This document shows, in pieces, positions 13,510-20,015 of a stretch of 20,015 nucleotides of DNA. The stretch covers positions 1-20,015 of the forward strand of contig DASQWB010000076.1 of NCBI GenBank assembly GCA_035640455.1. The letters are read 5' to 3'. The number at the start of each line of letters is the position of its first letter. Positions within the stretch are counted from its first letter, which is position 1. Origin of the DNA: AC-50 sp035640455 (GTDB lineage Bacteria > Actinomycetota > Thermoleophilia > Gaiellales > Gaiellaceae). The translations under genes and the position numbers were made by a program. A model generated the notes under the pieces. The model had not been told where the DNA came from, did not search any database, and worked only from the letters and a program-made list of their open reading frames with translations.

Positions 13510-14211
13510 GTGGGCGTATGGCCGCAGCAGCTCGACGACCTCCCGACGCCGGTCGTGGCCGATGCGTGCGTCCGCGCCGGCGTGGCGCTCCGCGCCGCGC
13601 CGCTAGGGGTCGGGCCGGTCATCCGGCTGCACCGGGTCGCGGGACGCGCCCTCCCGGCGCGGCACTACGGCAGCGTGGACGTGTTCCTGGAGGCGTTCGG
13701 CCGCGCCGGCCGGGGCGATGTGCTCGTCGTCGACAACGGCGGGCGCACAGACGAGGCGTGCGTCGGCGACCTGGCCGTCCAGGAGGCCGCCGTGGCGGGG
13801 CTGGCGGGCGTCGTCGTCTGGGGACTGCACCGCGACACCCCGGAGCTCCGGGAGATCGGCCTGCCGGTGTACAGCTACGGCAGCTATCCGCTGGGGCCGG
13901 TGCGGCTCGACGAGCGGGAACCCGAGGCGCTGACGAGCGCACGCTTCGGGCCGCACGAGGTGACCCGCGAGGACGTCGTCTTCGCCGACGACGACGGCGT
14001 CCTCTTCGTCGCCGCCGAGCGGGTCAAGGAGGTGACGGACGCGGCGCTGAGGATCTGGGCGACCGAGCGCGACCAGGCGGAAAGGATGCGGGCGGGCGTG
14101 TCCCTGCGCCTCCAGATCAGCTTCGCGGAGTACCTTGCGCGGCGCGCCGCCGACCCGTCATACACCTTCCGGCGGCACCTTCGGCGGATCGGCGGCGCGA
14201 TCGAGGAGTAG
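13510..14211 (+). CDS. RraA-like / HMG-aldolase family protein
   Basis: The 233-residue product has the RraA fold. PTPVVADACVRAGV is the start signature. VLVVDNGGRTDEACVGDLAV and then AGVVVWGLHRDTPELREI contain the G-x-x-R-D motif (Gly105, Arg108, Asp109) that in 4-hydroxy-4-methyl-2-oxoglutarate aldolases binds pyruvate and the divalent metal. EDVVFADDDGVLFV follows as the usual strand before the C-terminal helix. The family includes class II pyruvate aldolases and RNase E-inhibiting RraA; the intact R-D motif favours a lyase or aldolase role. A C-terminal extension of about 60 residues (RLQISFAEYLARR...) is seen in some actinobacterial members. GTG 13510 is the first sensible start; no ribosome site is visible. 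Confidence 0.85.
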   Translation: MGVWPQQLDDLPTPVVADACVRAGVALRAAPLGVGPVIRLHRVAGRALPARHYGSVDVFLEAFGRAGRGDVLVVDNGGRTDEACVGDLAVQEAAVAGLAGVVVWGLHRDTPELREIGLPVYSYGSYPLGPVRLDEREPEALTSARFGPHEVTREDVVFADDDGVLFVAAERVKEVTDAALRIWATERDQAERMRAGVSLRLQISFAEYLARRAADPSYTFRRHLRRIGGAIEE

Positions 14212-14218
14212 GTGAACG

Positions 14219-14250
14219 AGATCTAGATCCCCCGGGACAGATCTAGATCC
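14219..14250 (+). repeat. Tandem 12-bp direct repeat upstream of the luxR-like promoter
   Basis: AGATCTAGATCC occurs at 14219-14230 and again at 14239-14250, exactly 20 bases apart (two helical turns). Each copy contains the 10-bp palindrome GATCTAGATC. They lie about 60 and 80 bases upstream of the expected transcript start, a typical place for an activator. Confidence 0.75.
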
Positions 14251-14269
14251 GGCGCGTGGCTGGGATCGG

Positions 14270-14298
14270 TTGACAGTGGGGCCCGAGAAATGTGTAGT
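14270..14298 (+). promoter_or_regulatory. Promoter of the luxR-like gene
   Basis: Perfect TTGACA (14270-14275), 17-base spacer, TGTAGT (14293-14298; 4 of 6). Expected start near 14305, giving a leader of about 115 bases before GTG 14422. A hairpin with arms 14301-14306 and 14317-14322 would be at the 5' end of this leader. Apart from this and the repeat, I see nothing in 14212-14421. Confidence 0.6.
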
Positions 14299-14421
14299 AA
14301 GGCCTCGCGACGAGAGGAGGCCGGGCATCGGGACAAAGCTCGGTCGAGCGAGGTTCCTGCGGCCGGTTGGCATCCGATCCGACTCGGTCCAAATCACCTT
14401 GGCTCGAGTCCGCCTGCGGTC

Positions 14422-15093
14422 GTGATTCGCGTCTTGCTCGTCGCAGACGTGCGGCTGCACCGGGACGGCGTCTCGGCGCTGCTTCGCGAGGACGGACGCG
14501 TGCGCGTCGCGGCGACCGCGAGTCCCTCCGACCGAGTTCCTCGCGGCGGCGGCCTCGACGTCGTCGTCCTCGACGCGGCGACAGAGAACCGGGTCGAGCT
14601 CGCCCGCCGCTGGGCCGTCGACTCACGGCCCGTCGTCGCCATCGGCATCCCGGAAGAGGAGAAGGACCTGATCGCACTCGCCGAGGCTGGCGTGCTCGGC
14701 TTCGTCGAGCGCGAGGCGACGGTCGACGAGCTCGTCGCCAGCGTCGAGTCCGCGGCGCGCGGCGAGGCGAGCTGCCCACCGCGGGTGGCGACGACGCTCT
14801 TGCGGCGCCTCACGTTCCTCACCGCGCCGCCGGCGCCCTCGGGATCGCCTGCGCTCACCGCGCGCGAGCGGCAGATCGTCGACCTCATCGCCGACGGGCT
14901 CTCGAACAAGGAGATCGCCCAGCGGCTCTACATCGAGGTCGCGACGGTGAAGAACCACGTCCACAACATCCTCGAGAAGCTCCAGGTCAGCAAGCGAGGC
15001 GAGGCCGCGGCGCAGCTTCGTCTTGCCGAGCGGGCGAGCCGGGATCCGGAAACCGCCCTGCCGAGATCTGTCTTGCGCACGCGCGCCGGCTAG
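14422..15093 (+). CDS. LuxR/NarL-type response regulator with degenerate receiver
   Basis: The 223-residue protein has a receiver-like N-terminal domain (1-120) and a C-terminal GerE helix-turn-helix: ALTARERQIVDLIADGLSNK and EIAQRLYIEVATVKNHVHNI, about 144-195. In the receiver the phosphoacceptor position is kept (VVVLDAATE, Asp51), but the acidic pair is reduced to one (VADVRLHRDG, Asp9) and the conserved Lys is Arg97 (GFVEREAT). It may work without classical phosphorylation. No histidine kinase gene is adjacent. I chose GTG 14422 because IRVLLVAD is the first receiver strand; no ribosome site is clear. Its position between repeats at 14219-14250 and a similar motif at 15133-15143 suggests it controls itself and the downstream operon. 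Confidence 0.85.
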   Translation: MIRVLLVADVRLHRDGVSALLREDGRVRVAATASPSDRVPRGGGLDVVVLDAATENRVELARRWAVDSRPVVAIGIPEEEKDLIALAEAGVLGFVEREATVDELVASVESAARGEASCPPRVATTLLRRLTFLTAPPAPSGSPALTARERQIVDLIADGLSNKEIAQRLYIEVATVKNHVHNILEKLQVSKRGEAAAQLRLAERASRDPETALPRSVLRTRAG

Positions 15094-15098
15094 ACCCT

Positions 15099-15119
15099 GC
15101 GATCCAGCGGCCGGATCGC
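15099..15119 (+). terminator. 7-bp hairpin after the luxR-like gene
   Basis: GCGATCC (15099-15105) and GGATCGC (15113-15119) are exact inverted repeats with a 7-base loop, six bases after the stop codon. It may be a weak terminator without a T-run or an operator for the next operon; it shares GATCC with the nearby repeat motif. Confidence 0.4.
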
Positions 15120-15132
15120 GGCGCGTAGGCCG

Positions 15133-15143
15133 AATCTGGATCC
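15133..15143 (+). promoter_or_regulatory. Possible third copy of the regulator-binding motif
   Basis: AATCTGGATCC resembles the repeat core GATCTAGATCC at 14219-14250 (9 of 11 bases). It lies about 90 bases before the ATG of the 804-residue gene. A short GC palindrome (arms 15156-15162 and 15165-15171) follows. I find no convincing -35/-10 pair here. Confidence 0.35.
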
Positions 15144-15233
15144 GCCGGACCATTTCGCCGCCTCGGCGGCGGACGGACAATCGACGCCGTCGACCGGAGC
15201 GGCGCGCGCGGCCGCTCGACGAAAGGAGACGCG

Positions 15234-17648
15234 ATGTCGATCAGCGAGACCGAGAACGGCGTGGCGTCGCTCGAGGCGTACGTCCCGTTCACGCCGTTCC
15301 AGGACAGCTACACCTTCGAGGCGCAACCCTCGCCGCTCGAGGCCCCGGAGGTGCTCGAGGCCGGGCCGATCGTGACGCCGTTCGTCTCCGAGTACGAGGG
15401 GCTCGAGACCGCGGTCTCGCCGGAGGCGCAGGAGCTCCAGAGCCTGCTGTTCGAGCTCTACGACCAGGAGCTCGACGAGGTGCTCGGTCAGATCGCCGAG
15501 GAGGCGTGGAATGCCGCGAGCGAGCACGCCGCGACCTTCGGTGAGACGGTCGGCTCGAGCAGCGCCGAGCAGTTCCTCCAAGAGTGGATCGACCCGCTGC
15601 GCGTGCAGGCGGAGACGCTGATCGACAACGTCGCCGAGGCGCTGAACACCGCCGACCCGGTCTCGATGAGCGAGGCGGAGCTCGACACGCTCTTCGAGCG
15701 CCTCGAGCCGCGCGGCACCGGGCTCGAGCCGTACTTCGAGGACTTCCTGGGCGGCCTGACGAGGAAGCTCAAGACGTTCGCGCGCAAGGCAGTCGACGTC
15801 GCCAAGAAAGGCCTGACGCTCTTCCCCGGGGTCGGCCTGCTGCTCAACAAGCTGAAGGCCCTGCTCAGGCCGCTCTTCAACAAGGTCGTCAGGGCCGGGA
15901 TCGACCAGCTGCCGGTCGCGCTCAGACCCGTCGCCCGCCAACTCGCCCAGCGTGTCTTCGGCCAAGGCGAGACGGAGGAGGAGGCGCAGGGCGAGGACCT
16001 CGTCGGTGCGCCGGCGGCTCCCGACGTCTCGGCGATCCAGCAGCAGCTCGACCTCGACATGGCGGCGCTCCTGTTCGCCGAGGACACCGAGCAGGAGGCG
16101 ATCGTCACCGAGGCGCTGACCGAAGCGGAGCGGAGCCCCGACGGCGCGCCGGTCGCCGAGCTGCAGGAGGCGCGCGCCCGCTTCGTCGACGAGCTCGAGC
16201 GCGGAGTCGACCCGCAGCAGGCCCTCGAGAACTTCGTCCCTGCCGTCATGGCGGTTCTGCCGATCGCGCGCACCGTGATCGGGACCATCGGCCGAGGTCG
16301 AGTCGTCAACTTCCTCGCCGGCTTCCTGGCCAAGTTCATCTCCAGGTACGTGCCGGCCGAGGCGTCGAATCAGCTCTCGCAGGCGATCGTCGACACCGGC
16401 CTGCGCATGGTCTCGCTCGAGGCTCCGTCGCCCGCCGAGGTGCAGCAGCTGGCTCCCGACGCTGTCGCGTCCGCCGTCGAGGACACCGTTCGCCGCGTCG
16501 CCGAGCTGGACGAGACGACGCTCGAGCATCCCGCCCTGCTCGAGGCGGCCGTGACCGAGGCCTTCCACCAGGCCGCGGCCGAGAACTTCCCGCCGCAGGT
16601 GCTGATCCCCGAGCTGCACGAGGCGACCGTCCACGGAACGTGGGTCGCCATGCCGCTCGGCAGGCGGCGCAAGTACTACAAGAAGTACACGCGCGTCTTC
16701 GACGTGCAGATCACGCCGCAGATCGCCGCGTCGCTGAAGACCTCGAGCGGGAGCACGATCGCTGCATTCCTGAAGGATCAGCTCGGCGTCACCGCGCCGG
16801 TGCACGCGCGGGTGCACGTCTACCAGGCGATGACGGGCACCACCTTCGCCAGGATCGCGCGGCTCGAGACCGGCGTCTCCGGGCTCGGCCGGGCTACGAG
16901 GAGAGCCTCGGCGCTCTTCCACCCGCTCACGGTGCGGGCAGCCGGGGCCCTGCTCCACGAGCCGAAGCTCGGCCGCGACGCCGCGGTGTTCGCGCACGCC
17001 TCCCACCGGATCGCGGTGGGGCAGCGCTTCTACTACCTCGAGATCGCGGGCGCTCGACCGGTCCCCGCCGTCGACGGCAGGCGCCGGGGCGTCGGCATCC
17101 GCCGCTCGAGCGAGGTCAACATCACGCTCGACTTCCCGAAGGACGAGTTCCGCGTCTTCGCGTACCTCAGCGAGGCCGACGCCCAGGACATCGCCGGGAA
17201 GCTCCGCAAGCGGGACGTGACCGCCGTGCTCGTCGCGGCGAAGCGGATCTACCAGGCCGGGGTCGAGACTGCGCTCGGCGGGGACATCCACCGGCACGTG
17301 AAGATCCTCACCGAGGCGCTTCCGCAGGAGCAGCTCCTCGGGAGCGCGTTGCGGCGGCTGACCGACTACGTGAAGAAGCGGCTGATGCGGAAGGTCGTCG
17401 AGTGGGTCGGGAAGGGCATCGCCGACTACGTCCAGGCCCGGTCGGCCGAGTTCGTCTCGGCGACGGAGGACCCAGCCGACGGCGTGACGCTGATCGTGAG
17501 GATCGTGAACCCGCCCGGCGCGCCGCTCGTCCGGAAGCTGCTGCGCGGCGACCTCGGCGTCCGCGACGTGCTGGGCAAGCTCGACTCGTACTTCAAGGGC
17601 GACCCGAAGATCGCGGTACAGACGGTCGCGGGATTCCGCTTTGACTGA
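15234..17648 (+). CDS. 804-residue protein of unknown family, first gene of the accessory operon
   Basis: ATG 15234 follows AAAGGAG (15222-15228), a strong ribosome site. The product has four visible parts. Residues 1-60 are acidic and disordered-looking with Pro-Phe motifs (YVPFTPFQDSY and IVTPFVSEYEGLE). Residues 60-250 are helical, ending in a basic, hydrophobic segment (AKKGLTLFPGVGLLLNKLKA, then LLRPLFNKVVRAG) that could touch membranes. Residues 250-480 are helical with another such segment (VMAVLPIARTVIGTIGRGRV then VNFLAGFLAKF). The C-terminal 300 residues are mixed: a basic RRRKYYKKYTRVFDV strand region, NITLDFPKDEFRVFAYLSEA, and a final helical part. No signal peptide, no enzyme motif seen. 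The following gene overlaps it by 8 bases. Function unknown; large modular size and the metallopeptidase neighbour suggest a structural or delivered protein (inference). Confidence 0.9.
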   Translation: MSISETENGVASLEAYVPFTPFQDSYTFEAQPSPLEAPEVLEAGPIVTPFVSEYEGLETAVSPEAQELQSLLFELYDQELDEVLGQIAEEAWNAASEHAATFGETVGSSSAEQFLQEWIDPLRVQAETLIDNVAEALNTADPVSMSEAELDTLFERLEPRGTGLEPYFEDFLGGLTRKLKTFARKAVDVAKKGLTLFPGVGLLLNKLKALLRPLFNKVVRAGIDQLPVALRPVARQLAQRVFGQGETEEEAQGEDLVGAPAAPDVSAIQQQLDLDMAALLFAEDTEQEAIVTEALTEAERSPDGAPVAELQEARARFVDELERGVDPQQALENFVPAVMAVLPIARTVIGTIGRGRVVNFLAGFLAKFISRYVPAEASNQLSQAIVDTGLRMVSLEAPSPAEVQQLAPDAVASAVEDTVRRVAELDETTLEHPALLEAAVTEAFHQAAAENFPPQVLIPELHEATVHGTWVAMPLGRRRKYYKKYTRVFDVQITPQIAASLKTSSGSTIAAFLKDQLGVTAPVHARVHVYQAMTGTTFARIARLETGVSGLGRATRRASALFHPLTVRAAGALLHEPKLGRDAAVFAHASHRIAVGQRFYYLEIAGARPVPAVDGRRRGVGIRRSSEVNITLDFPKDEFRVFAYLSEADAQDIAGKLRKRDVTAVLVAAKRIYQAGVETALGGDIHRHVKILTEALPQEQLLGSALRRLTDYVKKRLMRKVVEWVGKGIADYVQARSAEFVSATEDPADGVTLIVRIVNPPGAPLVRKLLRGDLGVRDVLGKLDSYFKGDPKIAVQTVAGFRFD

Positions 17649-18903
17649 CGAGACGACAGCGCTTCGGACCCAGGTCGCCCGCCAGGTCGCGCACTGGCAG
17701 GCCGCCGTCGTCGGGCTGCAAGACCTCGAGAACTTCGCCTCGGCGGCCGCCTGGCGGACGCTCGAGCGGTACCTCGACGTCGCGCTCCGCAGCCACCTGC
17801 AGGAGGCGGCCGGGCGCCTGATGCGCAAGGCGAACGTCCTCGTGGCCGAGCTCCAGGCGGCGGCGAGCGCGGCCGAGCTCGAGGAGCTTCGCGTGCGCGT
17901 GATCCGCTTCCGGCGCCGCTACCTCCAGGTCGAGACGGCGCTCGAGTTCTACGGCCACGCGATCAACTCGCGGACGAGCCCGCGCCTCGAGGGTCTGCTC
18001 TGCGCCTGCGACATCCTCGCCCGCCTCAGCATCGAGCGGGTGCTCACGCCGCTCCGCCGCGACGTGCCGCCGATCCTCACGTACGTCGACAAGGGCCTCG
18101 GCGCATCGATCCTCCGGGCGGGCCTTCGCCTGTGGGACGGCGGTTCGCTCAGCCCGGCGGCGGCCGTCAAGATCACGCGCCAGAACCTGCTCACGCCCAC
18201 GGCGCTCATCCACGAGACGGGTCATCAGGTCGCCCACATCGTCGGCTGGAACGAGGAGCTCGCGGCGCTCTTCGAGCGGGAGCTCGCGGCCGCGTCGCCC
18301 GAGGTCGCCTCAGCCTGGGCGTCCTGGGCTTCCGAAGTCGCGGCCGACACGCATGCCTTCGCGCACACCGGCTACGGGTCGGTCGCGGCCCTGCACGACG
18401 TCGTCTCCGGCGGCCCGACCGTCTTCAGGCACGTTCCGGGGGATCCACACCCGGTGGCCTACGTCCGCGTGCTGCTCGGGGTGCAGATGTGCGTGCGCTT
18501 CTTCGGCGCCGGGCCGTGGGACGACCTCGCGCGCGCATGGGTGCGCTCGTATCCCCTCGCCGCCGCGCCGCCGGAGACGAGGAAGTTGATCGAGCGGACG
18601 CTGCCCGTGCTGCCGCGCATCGCCGAGCTCTGCCTGCTCACGCCGATGCGCGCGTTCGGCGGCCGGCCGCTCTCCGCGATCGTCGACCCGCTGCGCGTCC
18701 GGCCCGACGCGCTCGCCCGCCTGGCCCGCGACGCCGGCGGCGCGTTGACGACCTCGTCGCACCTGCTCCGAGCCGAGGGGCTGCGGCTCCTCGCCCTGTC
18801 GAGCTACCGCGCCGCCACGGAGCCGGAGCGCGCAGCCGAGATCACGAAGCAGTACGAGGATTGGATGCTCCGACTAGGGCGGCCGCTGGCGGCCGCGGCA
18901 TGA
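17641..18903 (+). CDS. Gluzincin-type (HEXXH...E) metallopeptidase-like protein
   Basis: The TTG at 17641 lies 8 bases inside the previous gene, so translation is probably coupled; the next in-frame Met is residue 61. The 420-residue product has an N-terminal helical half (1-140), then the zinc motif HETGH at 191-195 within ALIHETGHQVAHIVGWNEEL, and the third ligand region WASEVAADTHAFAH with Glu232, 37 residues later. HEXXH followed by E-x-x-A-D is the gluzincin arrangement of thermolysin-like and M1-like peptidases. There is no signal peptide or obvious propeptide, so it acts in the cytoplasm or is exported by another route. Target unknown; the large partner protein before it is an obvious candidate for processing. 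I do not recognise a named family. Confidence 0.85.
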   Translation: MTDETTALRTQVARQVAHWQAAVVGLQDLENFASAAAWRTLERYLDVALRSHLQEAAGRLMRKANVLVAELQAAASAAELEELRVRVIRFRRRYLQVETALEFYGHAINSRTSPRLEGLLCACDILARLSIERVLTPLRRDVPPILTYVDKGLGASILRAGLRLWDGGSLSPAAAVKITRQNLLTPTALIHETGHQVAHIVGWNEELAALFERELAAASPEVASAWASWASEVAADTHAFAHTGYGSVAALHDVVSGGPTVFRHVPGDPHPVAYVRVLLGVQMCVRFFGAGPWDDLARAWVRSYPLAAAPPETRKLIERTLPVLPRIAELCLLTPMRAFGGRPLSAIVDPLRVRPDALARLARDAGGALTTSSHLLRAEGLRLLALSSYRAATEPERAAEITKQYEDWMLRLGRPLAAAA

Positions 18904-18925
18904 GCGCTGAGGAAAGGAGGCCGAA

Positions 18926-19606
18926 GTGACAGAGCACGAAGACGTTCTCGAGCAGCTGTACGGGATCCTCGACGACTGGAAGCGTCGGCAGTTCGGCGAG
19001 GAGCAGGGCGAGGTGCTCGAGCGGCTGCGAGTCCTGAGCGGTACGGCCCCTGCGACGAGCGAAGAGCTCCAGAACGTCACAGAGGCGCTGAGGGAGGTCG
19101 CGGCCGCGATCGCGACGCGGCAGGAGAGGACCCCTAGTCCCGAGCTGACGAAGATCGCCGACCTCCTGGAGCAGGTCGCCGGGAGGACCGCGACGACACA
19201 GGCGAAGTCGGACATCCACGACAACTTCCGGCGACTGGCGGCGAGGATGAGGGCCACGCACGACCCCGGCAACAACCCCCTGCCGGTCCCGCCGGCCGCG
19301 TCGCTCGACGAGGCGGGCCCGATCGAGCCGACGATGCTCTTTCCCGACGGCGACGCGTCGATCTACGGATCTGATCTCGACGCCGTGGCCGAGATTCGGG
19401 TCGGCGGCTCCCCCGCGACGATCCAAGAACGGATGCCCGCTCGGGTGCGGTTCACGGTTCCCGACCTCGGACCGGGCGTCGTCGTGATCGAGATCGTGCT
19501 CGCCGACGGAACCCTTTTGACCCGCGCCGACGGCACGAACCTGACGGCAGAGATCGAGGGGGCCGGCTACACCTCGCAGCAGTCGACGAAAGGAAGGAGG
19601 AGCTGA
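18926..19606 (+). CDS. Helical plus TIG-like beta-domain protein
   Basis: GTG 18926 follows AAGGAGG (18914-18920), an excellent ribosome site, 22 bases after the metallopeptidase gene. The 226-residue product has a charged helical N-terminal half (about 1-112: EDVLEQLYGILDDWKRRQFG, EVLERLRVLSG, ELTKIADLLEQVAG) likely forming a coiled coil, a proline-rich linker (GNNPLPVPPAASLDEAGP), and a C-terminal domain at about 135-210: IYGSDLDAVAEIRVGG, then RVRFTVPDLGPGVVVIEIVL and ADGTLLTRADG. That pattern is like IPT/TIG immunoglobulin-type domains, which mediate binding in surface and phage-like structures. Its stop overlaps the next ATG by one base. Probable structural partner of the operon. Confidence 0.8.
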   Translation: MTEHEDVLEQLYGILDDWKRRQFGEEQGEVLERLRVLSGTAPATSEELQNVTEALREVAAAIATRQERTPSPELTKIADLLEQVAGRTATTQAKSDIHDNFRRLAARMRATHDPGNNPLPVPPAASLDEAGPIEPTMLFPDGDASIYGSDLDAVAEIRVGGSPATIQERMPARVRFTVPDLGPGVVVIEIVLADGTLLTRADGTNLTAEIEGAGYTSQQSTKGRRS

Positions 19607-20015
19607 TGTTCCGGCAGCTCGCAGGCCAAATCGCTGGAGGCGCGCCGGCCGTCTTCGACCTCCATCCGATGCAGCTCTCGCGATATCTGGAGGAGACCTG
19701 GATCAACCGGGCCGTGACGCCGCCGCCGAATCCGCCGCTCCTTCCGGCGCCCACGCAGCTCGAAGTTCCGGCCCGGCTCTGGCCTCAGGAGGCGACGTCG
19801 TACGTGGTGCCGCCCCCGCCGAACGAGGCGATCTGGGACCACCTCGTCTACGCCTACATGGTCGAGAACACGCGCGCGTACGAGATCTTCCGGCGCGTCC
19901 TCGAGGAGTACCTGTACGGCGAGCGGCTCGGGACGCCCACCGACCAGACGCAGCGCTGGCTGCGGACGACCGAGCAACTCTTCTACAGCGCCGACGCGCC
20001 GTTCCACGTCTACAC
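19606..20015 (+). CDS. Fourth protein of the accessory operon, 3' end outside the window
   Basis: ATG 19606 shares its A with the preceding stop and follows AAGGAGG (19594-19600). The frame is open to the window end (136 codons). The visible part starts MFRQLAGQIAGGAPAVFDLH, then a Pro-rich linker (TPPPNPPLLPAPTQLEVPAR) and an alpha-helical, Tyr/Glu-rich region (IWDHLVYAYMVENTRAYEIF, RRVLEEYLYGERLG, RWLRTTEQLFYS). No family recognised, no signal peptide. Coupling to the TIG-like gene makes it a fourth member of the same operon, which continues beyond the window. Confidence 0.8.
   Translation, partial: MFRQLAGQIAGGAPAVFDLHPMQLSRYLEETWINRAVTPPPNPPLLPAPTQLEVPARLWPQEATSYVVPPPPNEAIWDHLVYAYMVENTRAYEIFRRVLEEYLYGERLGTPTDQTQRWLRTTEQLFYSADAPFHVY

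Noticed and set aside
15090..17828. A 912-codon open frame on the minus strand across the 804-residue gene
   Set aside because: The antisense translation is low-complexity (Arg, Glu, Leu, Asp-rich), as expected opposite a GC-rich gene. The plus frame has a strong ribosome site and coupled neighbours.
1..20015. CRISPR arrays, tRNA or rRNA genes
   Set aside because: No spaced repeat series beyond two-copy motifs, and no tRNA or rRNA signature seen on either strand by eye.

Overview
The window is strongly GC-rich DNA (by eye around 70%), tightly packed, with many GTG starts, TANNNT-type -10 boxes and an actinobacterial regulator repertoire: MarR, ArsR, TetR, LuxR, and an AAA-TPR-nucleotide cyclase protein. 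I infer a member of the Actinomycetota, plausibly a Thermoleophilia-like soil lineage. That is an inference from gene content; no rRNA or other taxonomic marker is present.

Layout. 1-1350: the 3' end of uvrA, a small exported protein followed by a perfect 15-bp hairpin, a YCII-like protein and a remnant of a VOC (glyoxalase-fold) gene. 1353-3912: a MarR repressor divergent from a coupled operon of a DHA2-type drug exporter, a 56-residue protein and a cupin. 3961-5262: a small basic protein, an ArsR-AHSA1/SRPBCC pair on the minus strand with a textbook promoter-operator, and a 56-residue membrane protein. 5270-6772: an alpha/beta-hydrolase gene flanked on both sides by debris of ECF42-type sigma factor genes. 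6772-11045 (minus): a nitronate monooxygenase-like gene coupled to a giant AAA-TPR-cyclase gene that carries one in-frame TAG. 11111-13283: a TetR regulator coupled to a second DHA2-type exporter that carries one in-frame TAA. 13280-14211: a small minus-strand membrane protein and an RraA-like protein.

The last third (14219-20015) is the least familiar part. A LuxR-type regulator with a degenerate receiver domain sits behind a good promoter and a 12-bp direct repeat. It is followed by a run of same-strand genes with strong ribosome sites or overlaps: an 804-residue protein with a Pro-Phe-rich N-terminus and long helical segments, a gluzincin-type HEXXH metallopeptidase-like protein, a coiled-coil plus TIG-like protein, and a fourth protein cut by the window end. 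I do not recognise this set as a described system; it is the best candidate for something new here.

Two themes cut across the window. First, four genes (marR-like, arsR-like, tetR-like, hydrolase) have a -10-like hexamer ending 6-7 bases before the start codon, the signature of leaderless mRNAs. Second, there is gene decay: two adjacent genes each interrupted by a single nonsense codon, plus fragments of ECF42 and VOC genes.
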